Assembly: GCA_964618855.1 (NCBI GenBank)
Contig: CAZUCD010000033.1
Coordinates: 1-28,365, forward strand
Direction: 5' to 3'
Length of the DNA stretch: 28,365 nt
Source of the DNA: CAZUCD01 sp964618855
GTDB taxonomy: Bacteria > Sumerlaeota > Sumerlaeia > SLMS01 > JANRJK01
Below are positions 15,997 through 24,278 of this stretch, one piece after another (the first letter of the stretch is position 1; every line of letters begins with the position of its first letter). Below the pieces are notes generated by a model. It saw only the letters and a program-made list of their open reading frames with translations, made no database searches and had not been told where the DNA came from. The position numbers and the translations under genes are program-made.

Positions 15997-18622
15997 ATCA
16001 CGCGATGAACTCCTGATTGGATTCCTCGAGGACGACCTGCCGGCGGCGGAACGCACGCGCGTGGAGGACGTCCTTCAGGCCGAGCCCGACACCGCGGCCC
16101 GGCTGGAGGAGCTGCGCGCCGTGGACCGGCGGCTGTTCCTTGTGGGGGAGCGCGCGTGGCAGGCGAGCGGTCTCGCGGGCGTCCGCCTCCAGAACCCCGC
16201 GCGCATCGCCGGGGGCGCCGTCATCGTTCCGACGGAGAGCGCCTTCGCCCGCATGCGGCGGTGGATCGTCGGGCCGTACGCGGCCCCCATCGCCGCGGGC
16301 ATCATGGTCGCCCTCTTCGGCGGGGGCGCCTACGTCTCCACCCGCGGGAGGAACGAGGTCGTCTCCACCGCCCCGGTCGTCATCGGGACCATCCACGAAT
16401 CCGAGATGGCGACGCTCCCGCAGGGGGAGCGCGTATGGACGCGGCGCGACTACGATGTCGAGGCGGGCTCGGTTGCGGCGATTGCGCTCTCGGACAACTC
16501 GAACTCGCTCATCTACGCGACGGGGCGCGGCACCCTGAAGTTCGACACCGACCGCGACGTCCGCCAGGACGGCGGCTCGTGCTACTACATCCTCCGCCCG
16601 TCGGAGAAGGTGTACCACGTGGACCTGCCCGCAGGGGTGCGGATCTCGACCCTGGGCGCCACCTTCGAGGTGCACGCAGGCGGGGTCCGGGTCCAGGACG
16701 GCTCCGTCAGCGTCAGCGGCGGACCCATCGGAGCCGGCGTGACACTCCTCGCCGGCGAGATGATAATGCTCGACGGCACGACGAAGGCACCGACCGAGAT
16801 GACCACCGCGGAACGTTCCGCCATCGGATCGTGGACGGGCCAGTTCTCCGGCCGCGCGGCCCAGGGCGCCGCCAACCGCACGGCAGGGGTGGAAAAAAAA
16901 AACCCAGTAGAGATTGACGCAAGGCAGCAGGAGTTCCTCCCGCCCGCCGCCCTCGCCTCCATGATCCCGCCGGACGCGTGGGGGGCATTCTCCCTGCGCC
17001 TGTCGGAGGGCACATCGGAACGCCTGGGGATCCAGGGTCCCGTGCTCGTTGCCTTCACCGGCAAGACGCAGTTGCCGCTCGTTCTCATGCAGAGTTCCGA
17101 CCCGGCCGCGGCGTCCCAGTTCCTCGTGGACGCCCTCGGCACCATCGTCCGGCCCGCCATGGGCGAGCAGGACCAGCCCGGCACCATCGAGCTCAACTGG
17201 CGGGAGACGGCCCGCTCCGTGCGCCCGCGGACGGCCGGATTCCTCGTCCAGCGCGGGTCGCTCGTCATGCTCGTCGGCGCGGAGTCCAACGGCCTGCCCC
17301 CGCGCGAACCCATCGCCTCCTCGCAGGACTCCCTGAACCTGCGGTCGACGCCGATCCCCGCCTACCTCGCAAACGACGAGGCCAGCGTGGACCTTTCCTT
17401 CGTCGTGATGCTCGGGAGGATGTTCCAGGCGCGGGGCGGGGGGCGCGAGTGGCTCGGGTTCCTCGGCATCGACTCCGACGCCCTCCTCTCCGGGCGAGGC
17501 ATGCAGGCGAACGGCGCCATGCGCCTCGCCGCCAAGATCCCCACCCGCACGGAAGCCGCGGGGGAGATGCTCGCCGACCACGGCGAACTCGGGCTCCTCG
17601 CGCACGTCCCGGAGAGTTCCGGGGTCTTCGCCGCCCTGACATCCGTCGGGGCGGAACGCCTGCTCCAGACGTGGGAGCGCATCCTGCTGACCGAGGCCTA
17701 CAGCGGGGACGCGCAACTCATGACGACGCAGCGCGCCGAGCTCGAGGGCGAGATCGGCTTTAGCCTTTGGGAGGAGTTCTCGCAGGTGTGCGACGGCCGC
17801 GTCGCCTTTGCCGCGATGAAGCCCAGCGAAGGGATGGAGGGCGTGGTGTTGATAGGCCTTGGCGACCGGGCAAGGGCGGCCGAGTTGCTCCGCCGCAGGC
17901 TGTCCGCCCTGGAGGTGCCCCGTGGCGTGGAGCCGCCTGCCCAGGGCGACGCCCCGCGATCCAGCGCGCGCTGGCGCATCGAGGGGGATGTGCTCCTCTT
18001 CGGCACCTCGCTCGCCGCACTCAGGGCGACCGAAACGCCCCTGATGTCGCGCGACGAAATCGCCGCACTCGAACTCGAGGGGCCCACACCGCCCCTCCTC
18101 CTTTGCATCTCCCCCCCCAAGCTCGCCGAGTGGGGTGGACGCAGGCTCGACCAGCCATCCGCAGAAACAGAGCCCATGATGATCTGGGTTCACCCAGCCC
18201 GCAGCGGCGGCGGATGGCAGCTCTCCGCCTCCATCCCCTCCTCGGACGGCGATGTTGAGGCCCTCCTCGACGGCATGGGGCTTCCCGTGCGACGCTCCAT
18301 CGAGGTGCGGGCGGGCATCCGCGCCCTCGGACACCAGCTCGATTCCCTCAACAAGGCTGTCGCGAGCTTTGCCCGCGCGCGCAACCGCCCCCCACAGGAC
18401 CTCCGCGAACTCACCGACTCCGGGTTCCTCCCCTATCCCATCTCCGACCCGTTCAATCCAAACGGCGGCCCGCCGGCCTATGAAGTGGACGTGGACCGCG
18501 GATACTGGTCGCTCTGGAGCTACGGCCCCGACCGGCGCAACGACGGCGGCATGGTGCGGTGGGAGGAGTCGATGTCCCTCGCCGACCCCGGAGACATCGT
18601 CGTCCGCGGCTCGATGAAGTAG
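15986..18622 (+). CDS. membrane anti-sigma/FecR-domain protein with C-terminal GspG-like pseudopilin tail
   Basis: 878 residues. Residues 1-50 (RDELLIGFLEDDLPAAERTRVEDVL...) form a helical anti-sigma-type domain without the zinc-binding HxxxCxxC. One membrane helix (about 97-117, APIAAGIMVALFGGGAYVS) follows. Residues about 150-270 are a FecR domain (YDVEAGSVAAIALSD, YHVDLPAGVRISTLGATFEV, VRVQDGSVSVSG, LLAGEMIML). Residues about 300-780 are an extracytoplasmic region reminiscent of DUF3352-like proteins, unassigned. Residues 780-878 resemble the mature end of the major pseudopilin GspG: helix, RPPQDLREL, ISDPFNPNGGPPAYEVD, WSLWSYGPDRRNDGG. It probably holds the coupled sigma factor at the membrane and releases it on an outside signal. 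It overlaps the sigma gene by 11 bp. Confidence 0.8.
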   Translation: MSPESRDELLIGFLEDDLPAAERTRVEDVLQAEPDTAARLEELRAVDRRLFLVGERAWQASGLAGVRLQNPARIAGGAVIVPTESAFARMRRWIVGPYAAPIAAGIMVALFGGGAYVSTRGRNEVVSTAPVVIGTIHESEMATLPQGERVWTRRDYDVEAGSVAAIALSDNSNSLIYATGRGTLKFDTDRDVRQDGGSCYYILRPSEKVYHVDLPAGVRISTLGATFEVHAGGVRVQDGSVSVSGGPIGAGVTLLAGEMIMLDGTTKAPTEMTTAERSAIGSWTGQFSGRAAQGAANRTAGVEKKNPVEIDARQQEFLPPAALASMIPPDAWGAFSLRLSEGTSERLGIQGPVLVAFTGKTQLPLVLMQSSDPAAASQFLVDALGTIVRPAMGEQDQPGTIELNWRETARSVRPRTAGFLVQRGSLVMLVGAESNGLPPREPIASSQDSLNLRSTPIPAYLANDEASVDLSFVVMLGRMFQARGGGREWLGFLGIDSDALLSGRGMQANGAMRLAAKIPTRTEAAGEMLADHGELGLLAHVPESSGVFAALTSVGAERLLQTWERILLTEAYSGDAQLMTTQRAELEGEIGFSLWEEFSQVCDGRVAFAAMKPSEGMEGVVLIGLGDRARAAELLRRRLSALEVPRGVEPPAQGDAPRSSARWRIEGDVLLFGTSLAALRATETPLMSRDEIAALELEGPTPPLLLCISPPKLAEWGGRRLDQPSAETEPMMIWVHPARSGGGWQLSASIPSSDGDVEALLDGMGLPVRRSIEVRAGIRALGHQLDSLNKAVASFARARNRPPQDLRELTDSGFLPYPISDPFNPNGGPPAYEVDVDRGYWSLWSYGPDRRNDGGMVRWEESMSLADPGDIVVRGSMK

Positions 18623-18626
18623 GCTG

Positions 18627-18683
18627 GTCCCTCAAGTCGCCCTGCGGGGGCGCCAAGACGGCGCCTCCGCAGGGACTTGGGAC
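18627..18683 (+). terminator. long GC hairpin ending the sigma/anti-sigma unit
   Basis: It begins 4 bp after the anti-sigma stop. The inner arms (18640-18654 and 18660-18674) pair at 14 of 15 positions around the loop AAGAC. The outer arms (GTCCCTCAAGT and ACTTGGGAC) extend the stem with one bulge. No T tract follows, but the stem is long and well placed for termination or transcript protection. Confidence 0.7.
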
Positions 18684-18747
18684 AGAACTCCACACCACTG
18701 AAGTCATTGCTGTTGTGCAGGTGTCGGAAAAAAACATCACCACGGCG

Positions 18748-18777
18748 TTGACATACGTCAGTCTTCGTACGTATAGC
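18748..18777 (+). promoter_or_regulatory. sigma70-like promoter of the FG-GAP gene
   Basis: A consensus -35 TTGACA (18748-18753) and a -10-like TATAGC (18772-18777) are separated by 18 bp, within a stretch that is clearly more AT-rich than its surroundings. The predicted leader is about 135 nt. The 19-bp repeated motif occupies exactly the spacer. Confidence 0.6.
18754..18772 (+). promoter_or_regulatory. operator-like motif, copy 1 (TACGTC-N5-TCGTACGT)
   Basis: The same 6+8 fixed bases with a 5-base variable centre occur at 18858-18876. This copy lies between -35 and -10, where a bound repressor would block RNA polymerase. The motif contains the dyad ATACG...CGTAT (18753-18757, 18770-18774). 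The binding protein is unknown. Confidence 0.55.
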
Positions 18778-18812
18778 TTTCCACGACAGTCGCCGAGCCG
18801 CGGCGTGTCCGG

Positions 18813-18842
18813 GCGGGGCCTCTACCTTGGAAGAGGCCCCGC
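18813..18842 (+). promoter_or_regulatory. perfect 11-bp leader hairpin (attenuator-like)
   Basis: GCGGGGCCTCT pairs with AGAGGCCCCGC around an 8-nt loop and is followed by TTCTT. It lies in the predicted 5' leader of the FG-GAP gene, between the two copies of the 19-bp motif. It could be an attenuator, a terminator for transcripts entering from upstream, or an mRNA-stabilising stem. Confidence 0.6.
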
Positions 18843-18857
18843 TTCTTGGACCAAATG

Positions 18858-18876
18858 TACGTCGAGCATCGTACGT
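18858..18876 (+). promoter_or_regulatory. operator-like motif, copy 2 (TACGTC-N5-TCGTACGT)
   Basis: Second copy of the motif, starting 104 bp after copy 1 and ending 43 bp before the ATG. It contains the dyad GTACG...CGTAC (18857-18861, 18870-18874). The spacing is close to ten helical turns, which would suit DNA looping; that is inference. Confidence 0.55.
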
Positions 18877-18919
18877 TCGGCTGCGTGGCGCGCTGAATCC
18901 AGTCCCGAAGGTCGTTCTC

Positions 18920-21900
18920 ATGCAATACGCCGTTCGTCCCCAGTTTCCCACCGTCCGCGCCGCACTCGCCGTCGCGATGGCCGTACTCGCCGCGGGGGCA
19001 TCCCACGGACAGACCCTGTTCGACGATGTTCGCGTCGACCACCCCCTACCCTCGCAGCCCGACCAATCCGTGACGGCGGACTTCGACGGCAACGGGACAC
19101 TCGACCTTGCTCTGGTCCACATGAACCCGGGCAGCGTGACGTTGTTTCTTTCCAATCCGGCCGGGGATTTCCTGCCGCCGCTTCCAACTTCGGTGGCGCA
19201 ATCTCCGAGGGGAATCGCCGCAGGGGACGTCGATGGCGATGGGGACGTGGACCTCGCCGTGGCCCTGTCCACAGGCTCGGGCGTGCGCCTGCTGCTGAAT
19301 GACGGCGCGGGAAACATGTCGCTGGGGGCGGTCGTGGCCACCGCCGGCGGATCCCCGCTCGACGTGGCGCTCGCCAACATGGACGGAGGATCGGACCTCG
19401 AGCTGGTCGCGGGGTCGGGCAACCTTCTCCAGGTGTTCTCCAACAATGGCTCGGGGAGCTTCACCTCCCTCGCGACGGTCGCGACCACGGGATTCGTCCT
19501 CCACTTGGCTGCCGGCGACCTCGATGGCGACGGGGACATCGATGTGGCTGCATCGCAGATGGTGCCGGCCGGGATGCTCGTCTCCATGAACAACGGCTCG
19601 GGATCGCTCGGCGCGCCCTCATACCACGCGACGGGTGCCAATCCGCAAAACCCCTGCATCGCCGACGTGGACGGGGACTCCGACAACGACATCCTCGTAC
19701 CGAACACGGACACGGGGACGATCGGCATCCACTTGAACAACGGTTCGGGAGTGTTCTCTGCGGGGACGGGCCTGACTGGTGTCGGATCGCCCTCCGCAGT
19801 CAGCGCCATGGACATGAACGGGGACGGCGACCTCGACATCCTTGTCGCGGGGCAATCGGGTGGACTGTGCGGTTTCTTCGTGAACAACGGGGGCGGTGTC
19901 TTCGCGCCGGTGGTGCTTTACCGGGCAACCGGGCCCGCCTACACCGTCTCGTGCGGCGATTGGGGTGGCGACGGCCTTCCTGACGTCGCGTTTGGAACGG
20001 ATGCGGCCCTCTCGCGGTTCGCTGGAGCGGGGGACCAGCTTCGGCGCTGCGCGCGCGTGTCGGGGCACTCCCCGCGCGCGGCCGAGCTCGCCGATGTCGA
20101 TGCGGACGGCGACCTGGACATTGTGCACGTCGCAACCACCGCCTCCCAGATCGGCGTGAACAGGAACGACGGATCGGGAAACTTCGGGGCGTCGGAGGTG
20201 AACGGCATGGGGACGGTGAACTCGCGCGCGCTGCTCGTGGGGGACTTCAACGGCGACGGCTCGCCCGACGTCGCGACCTCCGGCCTGAGCGGTCCCATCG
20301 CCTTTGCACTCAACAACGGTTCGGGGACCTTCGCCGTGCAGCCCTCCCTCGCGGTGCCGGGCCAGACGGTGGCGATGGCGCTCGCCGACTTCGACGGCGA
20401 CGGAGATCCGGACATTGCATCGGCGCAGTTTTCCGCCGACGTGGTCCGGCTGCTGCCGAACAACGGGGCGGGCGCCTTCTCGCTCGGGGGCAGCACGGCC
20501 GTGTCCGCCGGCCCGAGCGGGCTCGCGCACGGCGACCTCGACGGCGACGGGGACGCGGATCTTGTCGTTTCGTGCAACGGCGCGGACTCCGTGGCGGTCC
20601 TGCTGAACAACGGCGCGGGCACCTTCTCCGTGTCGAGCTTCGCCGTCGGTGACGGGCCCCAGCGCCTCGCCCTCGGCGACCTCGATGGCGACGGCGACCT
20701 CGACCTCGCCGTGCCCAACGAGAACGCCAACACGCTCGGGCTCTACTCAAACAACGGGGCGGGCGTCTTCACGATGGTGTCGGTGCTTCCCGCGCGCACG
20801 GGACCCGTGCAAGCCCGCATCGCCGATGCCGATGGGGACGGGGACAACGATGTGCTGGTTGCCTGTGCGAGCGCGGGCCGCATCGCCCTGTTCAACAACT
20901 TTGGCGGCTTCGCGTTCGGGGAGATCGCGGGATACGAGGCCGACTCGTTTGCCCAGTCCGTCGCGGTCGGCGACGTGGACGGCAACGGATCGCCGGACGT
21001 GATCGGCGCGTGCCAGTTGGCGAACAACGTGACGATCCTCCGCAACAGCGTCCCCACGCTCGCCTCCGTCGAGGTGGTGACCGACTCCCGGATCGTCGCG
21101 ACCTTCAGCGAGGAAGTCTCGGGCGCGGACCTCGCCGCGGCGAGCTACGTCCTCTCGGGTTCCGCGAAGGGCACGTTTGCCGCGCAGCCCTCCAGTGTTT
21201 CCGCCTCCAGTCCCGGCCAGCGCATGCTCCAATGGACGATGGGGGAGATGTTCGACGGCGGCGACGCGATCATCACCGTGACGGGCGCGATGGAGGATGC
21301 GCGCGGCAACAAGCTCGGGCACTTCAAGTCGCGCACGCACCAGGGGGGCGGCATCGGCCACCCGCCCACGGCCGCATTCACGAGCTCGACGGGCGAGTAC
21401 ACCGTGACGGACTCGTTCGACGTCGAGCTTACCTTCAACGAGAAGCTCGACGGCTTCTCCGACGCCGACCTGCAGATCACGGGCGCAGAGCTCCAGGCCA
21501 TGGACGTCAACGAGCCCAACTACACGCTGCACCTGCGCGCCATAGCGGAGGGACCGGTGACGGTGACGCTCCCCGCGGGCGCCTACGCCGACCTCGCGGG
21601 CAATGCTGGAATCGCGACGGAGTCCATCACGGTGACTTACGACGCGACCGCGCCGGGGATAGCGCTCTCCAGCACGGCTCCAGACCCGACCAACGCCGCT
21701 ATCACGGTGACAGCCACGCTGACCGAGCCATCGTCGACGTTTGGCGCGGCGGACATCTCGACGGCCAACTCGGCCGTGTCGAACTTCGCGGGGAGCGGCG
21801 CCTCGTACTCATGGACGCTGACTCCATCGGCCCAGGGCGCGTTCTCCTGCTCCGTTCCCGCGGCCACGTTCACGGACGCCGCGCTCCATCCAAACACCGC

Positions 21901-24106
21901 GTCGAACAGCCTGGCGCGCACCTTCGACTCGGTGGCACCGTCGACTCTGCTGTCCACCAGCGCGCCGAATCCGACGAACGCGCCGCTGCCGTTCACTGTC
22001 ACCCTGGGCGAGCCTTCCACCAACTTCGAGGCCGGGGATGTTTCGGTGACGAACGGATCCGTCACGGGCTTCTCCGGGAGCGGCACGGCGTACTCGTGGA
22101 CGGTCACTCCCGCCGCGCAGGGCGCGGTGACATGCTCGGTTCCGTCGGGCGTCTACACCGACGCCGCGGGGAACGGCAACACGGCCTCCGGCGTCCATTC
22201 GCGGACCTACGACTCGGTGGCGCCGACGATCTCGATTTCATCCACGGCGCCGGCGGCGACCAACACCGCGATCACGGTCAGCGCCACGCTGAGCGAGCCA
22301 TCCACCAACTTTGGAGCGGGGGACGTCTCCGCCGTGAACGCCACGGTGGGCGGCTTCTCAGGCAGCGGCGTAAGCTACTCTTGGACGCTGACCCCATCGG
22401 CCCAGGGCGGGTTCTCGTGTTCCGTCCCGGCTGGTGGATTCACGGATGCCGCAACGAACCCCAACGCGGCCTCCGGCGTGGTGTCGCGCGTCTTCGACTC
22501 CGTGGCGCCTACGATCGCGCTCTCCACCACGGCCCCCGATCCGACGAATGGCGCCATAACGGTGAACGCCACGCTCAGCGAGCCCTCGACGGACTTCACC
22601 GCCGCGGACGTCGCGCCCACGAACGCCGCCGTGTCCGCATTCACCGGCAGCGGCACGAGCTACTCGTGGACACTCACCCCATCGGCCCAGGGCGCGTTCC
22701 TCTGCATCGTGAATTCCGGGACGTTCAGCGACGCCGCGGCGAACGCAAACGCGTCCTCCTCGAACGCCCTCTCGCGGACCTTCGACTCGGTCGCGCCGAC
22801 GGTCACCCTCACCAGCACGGAGCCCGACCCGACGAACGGCGCCATCACGGTGAACGCCACGCTCAGCGAGCCATCCGCGACGTTCTTGGCTTCCGACGTC
22901 GAGGCGACGAACGCCTCGGTCTCCGGCTTCTCCGGAACGGGCGCCTCGTACTCGTGGACGCTTACTGCGCTTGGGCAGGGTACGTTCTCCTGCCATGTGC
23001 CCGCGGGCGCGCTCGAGGATGCCGCGGCGAACGCAAACACGGCGGCCTCGAATGTTCTGGCGCGCACGTTCGACTCCGTCCCGCCTGCGATCTCGCTGGC
23101 GTCGACCGCCCCAGCTGCGACGAACGGCGCGATTACCGTGACGGCGACGCTCACCGAGGCTTCCGCGGACTTCGATGCGGGCGACATCTCGCCTGTGAAC
23201 GCCTCGGTCTCGCTCTTCTCCGGAAGCGGCGCATCGTACTCGTGGACGCTGACGCCGCTCTGGCAGGGGACGTTCTCCTGCCAGGTTGCCTCGGGCCAGT
23301 TCTCCGACGCCGCGGCGAACGCGAACACGGCCGCATCCAACGTGCTCTCGCGCACGTTCGACTCCGTCGCGCCGGCGATGTCGCTGACGACGGTGGATCC
23401 AACGCGCGTGGGCCCGGCCCCGATGGTGATCGACTTCTCCGCGACGGACGCGGGGAGCGGCATCGCCTCCGGGCAGGTCTTCGCCCGGCTCCTGGGTGAG
23501 ACCGCGTGGTCGCCGGTGGGCGCGATCGGCGGCGGCGTGGGCGCGGTCGACTTCGGGCCGGCGCAGGACGGCGTCTATGAACTCACGATGACCGCACTGG
23601 ACGCGGCCGGCAACGGCGTCGCTGCTCCCGGCGGGCCGATGCTCTCCGTGATCTACAACGCGGACGGCGGCGCCTTCCAGCACACCGCCATGGGCGCCGG
23701 AACGCACGTCTTCCCGATGACGAACGAGATCGACGTGGAGCTGACGCTGCTCGGCACCCCGGTGCCCGCCGCCAGCATCACCGTCGACCGCGTGACGGGC
23801 GACGGCGCCCCCTCCGGGCTCAGCGCCCCACGCCTCATCGACGAGCGCCTCGTCATCTCCGGCGCCCTGAACTCGGCGACCGCATCCGTCAAGTGGCCGT
23901 TCGACCCGGCCTCCGCCGTGGGGCTCATCGGCGCCATCGAGGCCGTGTTCCAGGTCGAGGGCGGCGCAGTCACGGGCCAGTTCCCGGCGACAGTTGCGGG
24001 CGGGGCGATCGAGTTTGGGCCGGTGACCTCGTTCTCCGAGTGGTGGGCGGGCAACCAGCCCTCCTCTGTGGAGGACTGGACCCTGATGGAGGCTCGGCGG
24101 AACTGA
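18920..24106 (+). CDS. giant secreted FG-GAP/VCBS and Ig-like repeat protein
   Basis: 1728 residues. A signal peptide (about 1-31, AALAVAMAVLAAGASHGQ) is followed by 14 FG-GAP/VCBS motifs between about 54 and 700, most of the form DxDGDGDxD (for example GDVDGDGDVDLAVA and GDLDGDGDIDVAAS). These calcium-binding blades suggest beta-propellers. At about 711-800 an SbsA-like Ig domain occurs (VATFSEEVSGADL). At about 815-905 there is a divergent Ig unit. At 907-1479 six Big_12-like Ig repeats of 95-96 residues follow, then a further Ig-type domain and a C-terminal domain ending VTSFSEWWAGN. No LPxTG, PEP-CTERM or type-9 signal is visible, so anchoring is unknown. It is probably a surface or extracellular adhesion or binding protein. 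GAAGG eight bases upstream supports ATG 18920. Its own promoter, operators and terminator make it a single-gene unit. Confidence 0.9.
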   Translation: MQYAVRPQFPTVRAALAVAMAVLAAGASHGQTLFDDVRVDHPLPSQPDQSVTADFDGNGTLDLALVHMNPGSVTLFLSNPAGDFLPPLPTSVAQSPRGIAAGDVDGDGDVDLAVALSTGSGVRLLLNDGAGNMSLGAVVATAGGSPLDVALANMDGGSDLELVAGSGNLLQVFSNNGSGSFTSLATVATTGFVLHLAAGDLDGDGDIDVAASQMVPAGMLVSMNNGSGSLGAPSYHATGANPQNPCIADVDGDSDNDILVPNTDTGTIGIHLNNGSGVFSAGTGLTGVGSPSAVSAMDMNGDGDLDILVAGQSGGLCGFFVNNGGGVFAPVVLYRATGPAYTVSCGDWGGDGLPDVAFGTDAALSRFAGAGDQLRRCARVSGHSPRAAELADVDADGDLDIVHVATTASQIGVNRNDGSGNFGASEVNGMGTVNSRALLVGDFNGDGSPDVATSGLSGPIAFALNNGSGTFAVQPSLAVPGQTVAMALADFDGDGDPDIASAQFSADVVRLLPNNGAGAFSLGGSTAVSAGPSGLAHGDLDGDGDADLVVSCNGADSVAVLLNNGAGTFSVSSFAVGDGPQRLALGDLDGDGDLDLAVPNENANTLGLYSNNGAGVFTMVSVLPARTGPVQARIADADGDGDNDVLVACASAGRIALFNNFGGFAFGEIAGYEADSFAQSVAVGDVDGNGSPDVIGACQLANNVTILRNSVPTLASVEVVTDSRIVATFSEEVSGADLAAASYVLSGSAKGTFAAQPSSVSASSPGQRMLQWTMGEMFDGGDAIITVTGAMEDARGNKLGHFKSRTHQGGGIGHPPTAAFTSSTGEYTVTDSFDVELTFNEKLDGFSDADLQITGAELQAMDVNEPNYTLHLRAIAEGPVTVTLPAGAYADLAGNAGIATESITVTYDATAPGIALSSTAPDPTNAAITVTATLTEPSSTFGAADISTANSAVSNFAGSGASYSWTLTPSAQGAFSCSVPAATFTDAALHPNTASNSLARTFDSVAPSTLLSTSAPNPTNAPLPFTVTLGEPSTNFEAGDVSVTNGSVTGFSGSGTAYSWTVTPAAQGAVTCSVPSGVYTDAAGNGNTASGVHSRTYDSVAPTISISSTAPAATNTAITVSATLSEPSTNFGAGDVSAVNATVGGFSGSGVSYSWTLTPSAQGGFSCSVPAGGFTDAATNPNAASGVVSRVFDSVAPTIALSTTAPDPTNGAITVNATLSEPSTDFTAADVAPTNAAVSAFTGSGTSYSWTLTPSAQGAFLCIVNSGTFSDAAANANASSSNALSRTFDSVAPTVTLTSTEPDPTNGAITVNATLSEPSATFLASDVEATNASVSGFSGTGASYSWTLTALGQGTFSCHVPAGALEDAAANANTAASNVLARTFDSVPPAISLASTAPAATNGAITVTATLTEASADFDAGDISPVNASVSLFSGSGASYSWTLTPLWQGTFSCQVASGQFSDAAANANTAASNVLSRTFDSVAPAMSLTTVDPTRVGPAPMVIDFSATDAGSGIASGQVFARLLGETAWSPVGAIGGGVGAVDFGPAQDGVYELTMTALDAAGNGVAAPGGPMLSVIYNADGGAFQHTAMGAGTHVFPMTNEIDVELTLLGTPVPAASITVDRVTGDGAPSGLSAPRLIDERLVISGALNSATASVKWPFDPASAVGLIGAIEAVFQVEGGAVTGQFPATVAGGAIEFGPVTSFSEWWAGNQPSSVEDWTLMEARRN
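21638..23356 (+). repeat. six tandem 285-288-bp repeats encoding Ig-like domains
   Basis: Units start at 21638, 21923, 22208, 22493, 22781 and 23069, each with (F/Y)DSVAP or a close variant. Each unit carries PTNxAITVxATLxEPS, a SGxSYSWTLTP-type core, one Cys, a DAAxNxNTAS-type segment and (A/S)RT. Protein similarity is much stronger between units 3-6 than for unit 2. The array is a likely site of copy-number change or misassembly. Confidence 0.85.
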
Positions 24107-24112
24107 TGAACG

Positions 24113-24137
24113 CGGCGCGGCGCGTGCCGCCGCGCCG
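24113..24137 (+). terminator. GC hairpin just after the FG-GAP gene
   Basis: Perfect 10-bp arms CGGCGCGGCG/CGCCGCGCCG with a 5-nt loop, 6 bp after the stop. No T tract follows. It probably acts with the next hairpin. Confidence 0.5.
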
Positions 24138-24186
24138 TATCGAGAACGTCGCCATGCCCGCCGGGACTCGGGTCTGGCGACACCCT

Positions 24187-24226
24187 GCGCCCCGCGGCCT
24201 GCTCCGCCGCGGGGCGCCTTCCTTTT
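24187..24226 (+). terminator. intrinsic terminator
   Basis: Perfect 12-bp arms GCGCCCCGCGGC/GCCGCGGGGCGC around a 7-nt loop (24187-24217) are followed by CTTCCTTTT. This is the best intrinsic terminator in the window, lying between the FG-GAP gene and recQ. Confidence 0.8.
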
Positions 24227-24278
24227 GTGGGACCCCTTGCCCGCGTCGGGCGGGGGCCGGAGCCTCCCCGCTCCACCC

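Noticed and set aside
15998..18334. 778-codon minus-strand frame opposite the anti-sigma gene
   Set aside because: Antisense to a well-supported FecR protein; no domain or plausible start region.
15336..18777. Shared ECF sigma promoter motif between the sigma gene and the FG-GAP gene
   Set aside because: The two upstream regions share only a vague TCTT/CGTA resemblance after gapping; not enough to claim autoregulation or a regulon.
21010..23499. 829-codon plus-strand frame within the FG-GAP gene
   Set aside because: Arg/His-rich alternative frame that repeats with the 285-bp DNA period; a shadow of the Ig repeats.
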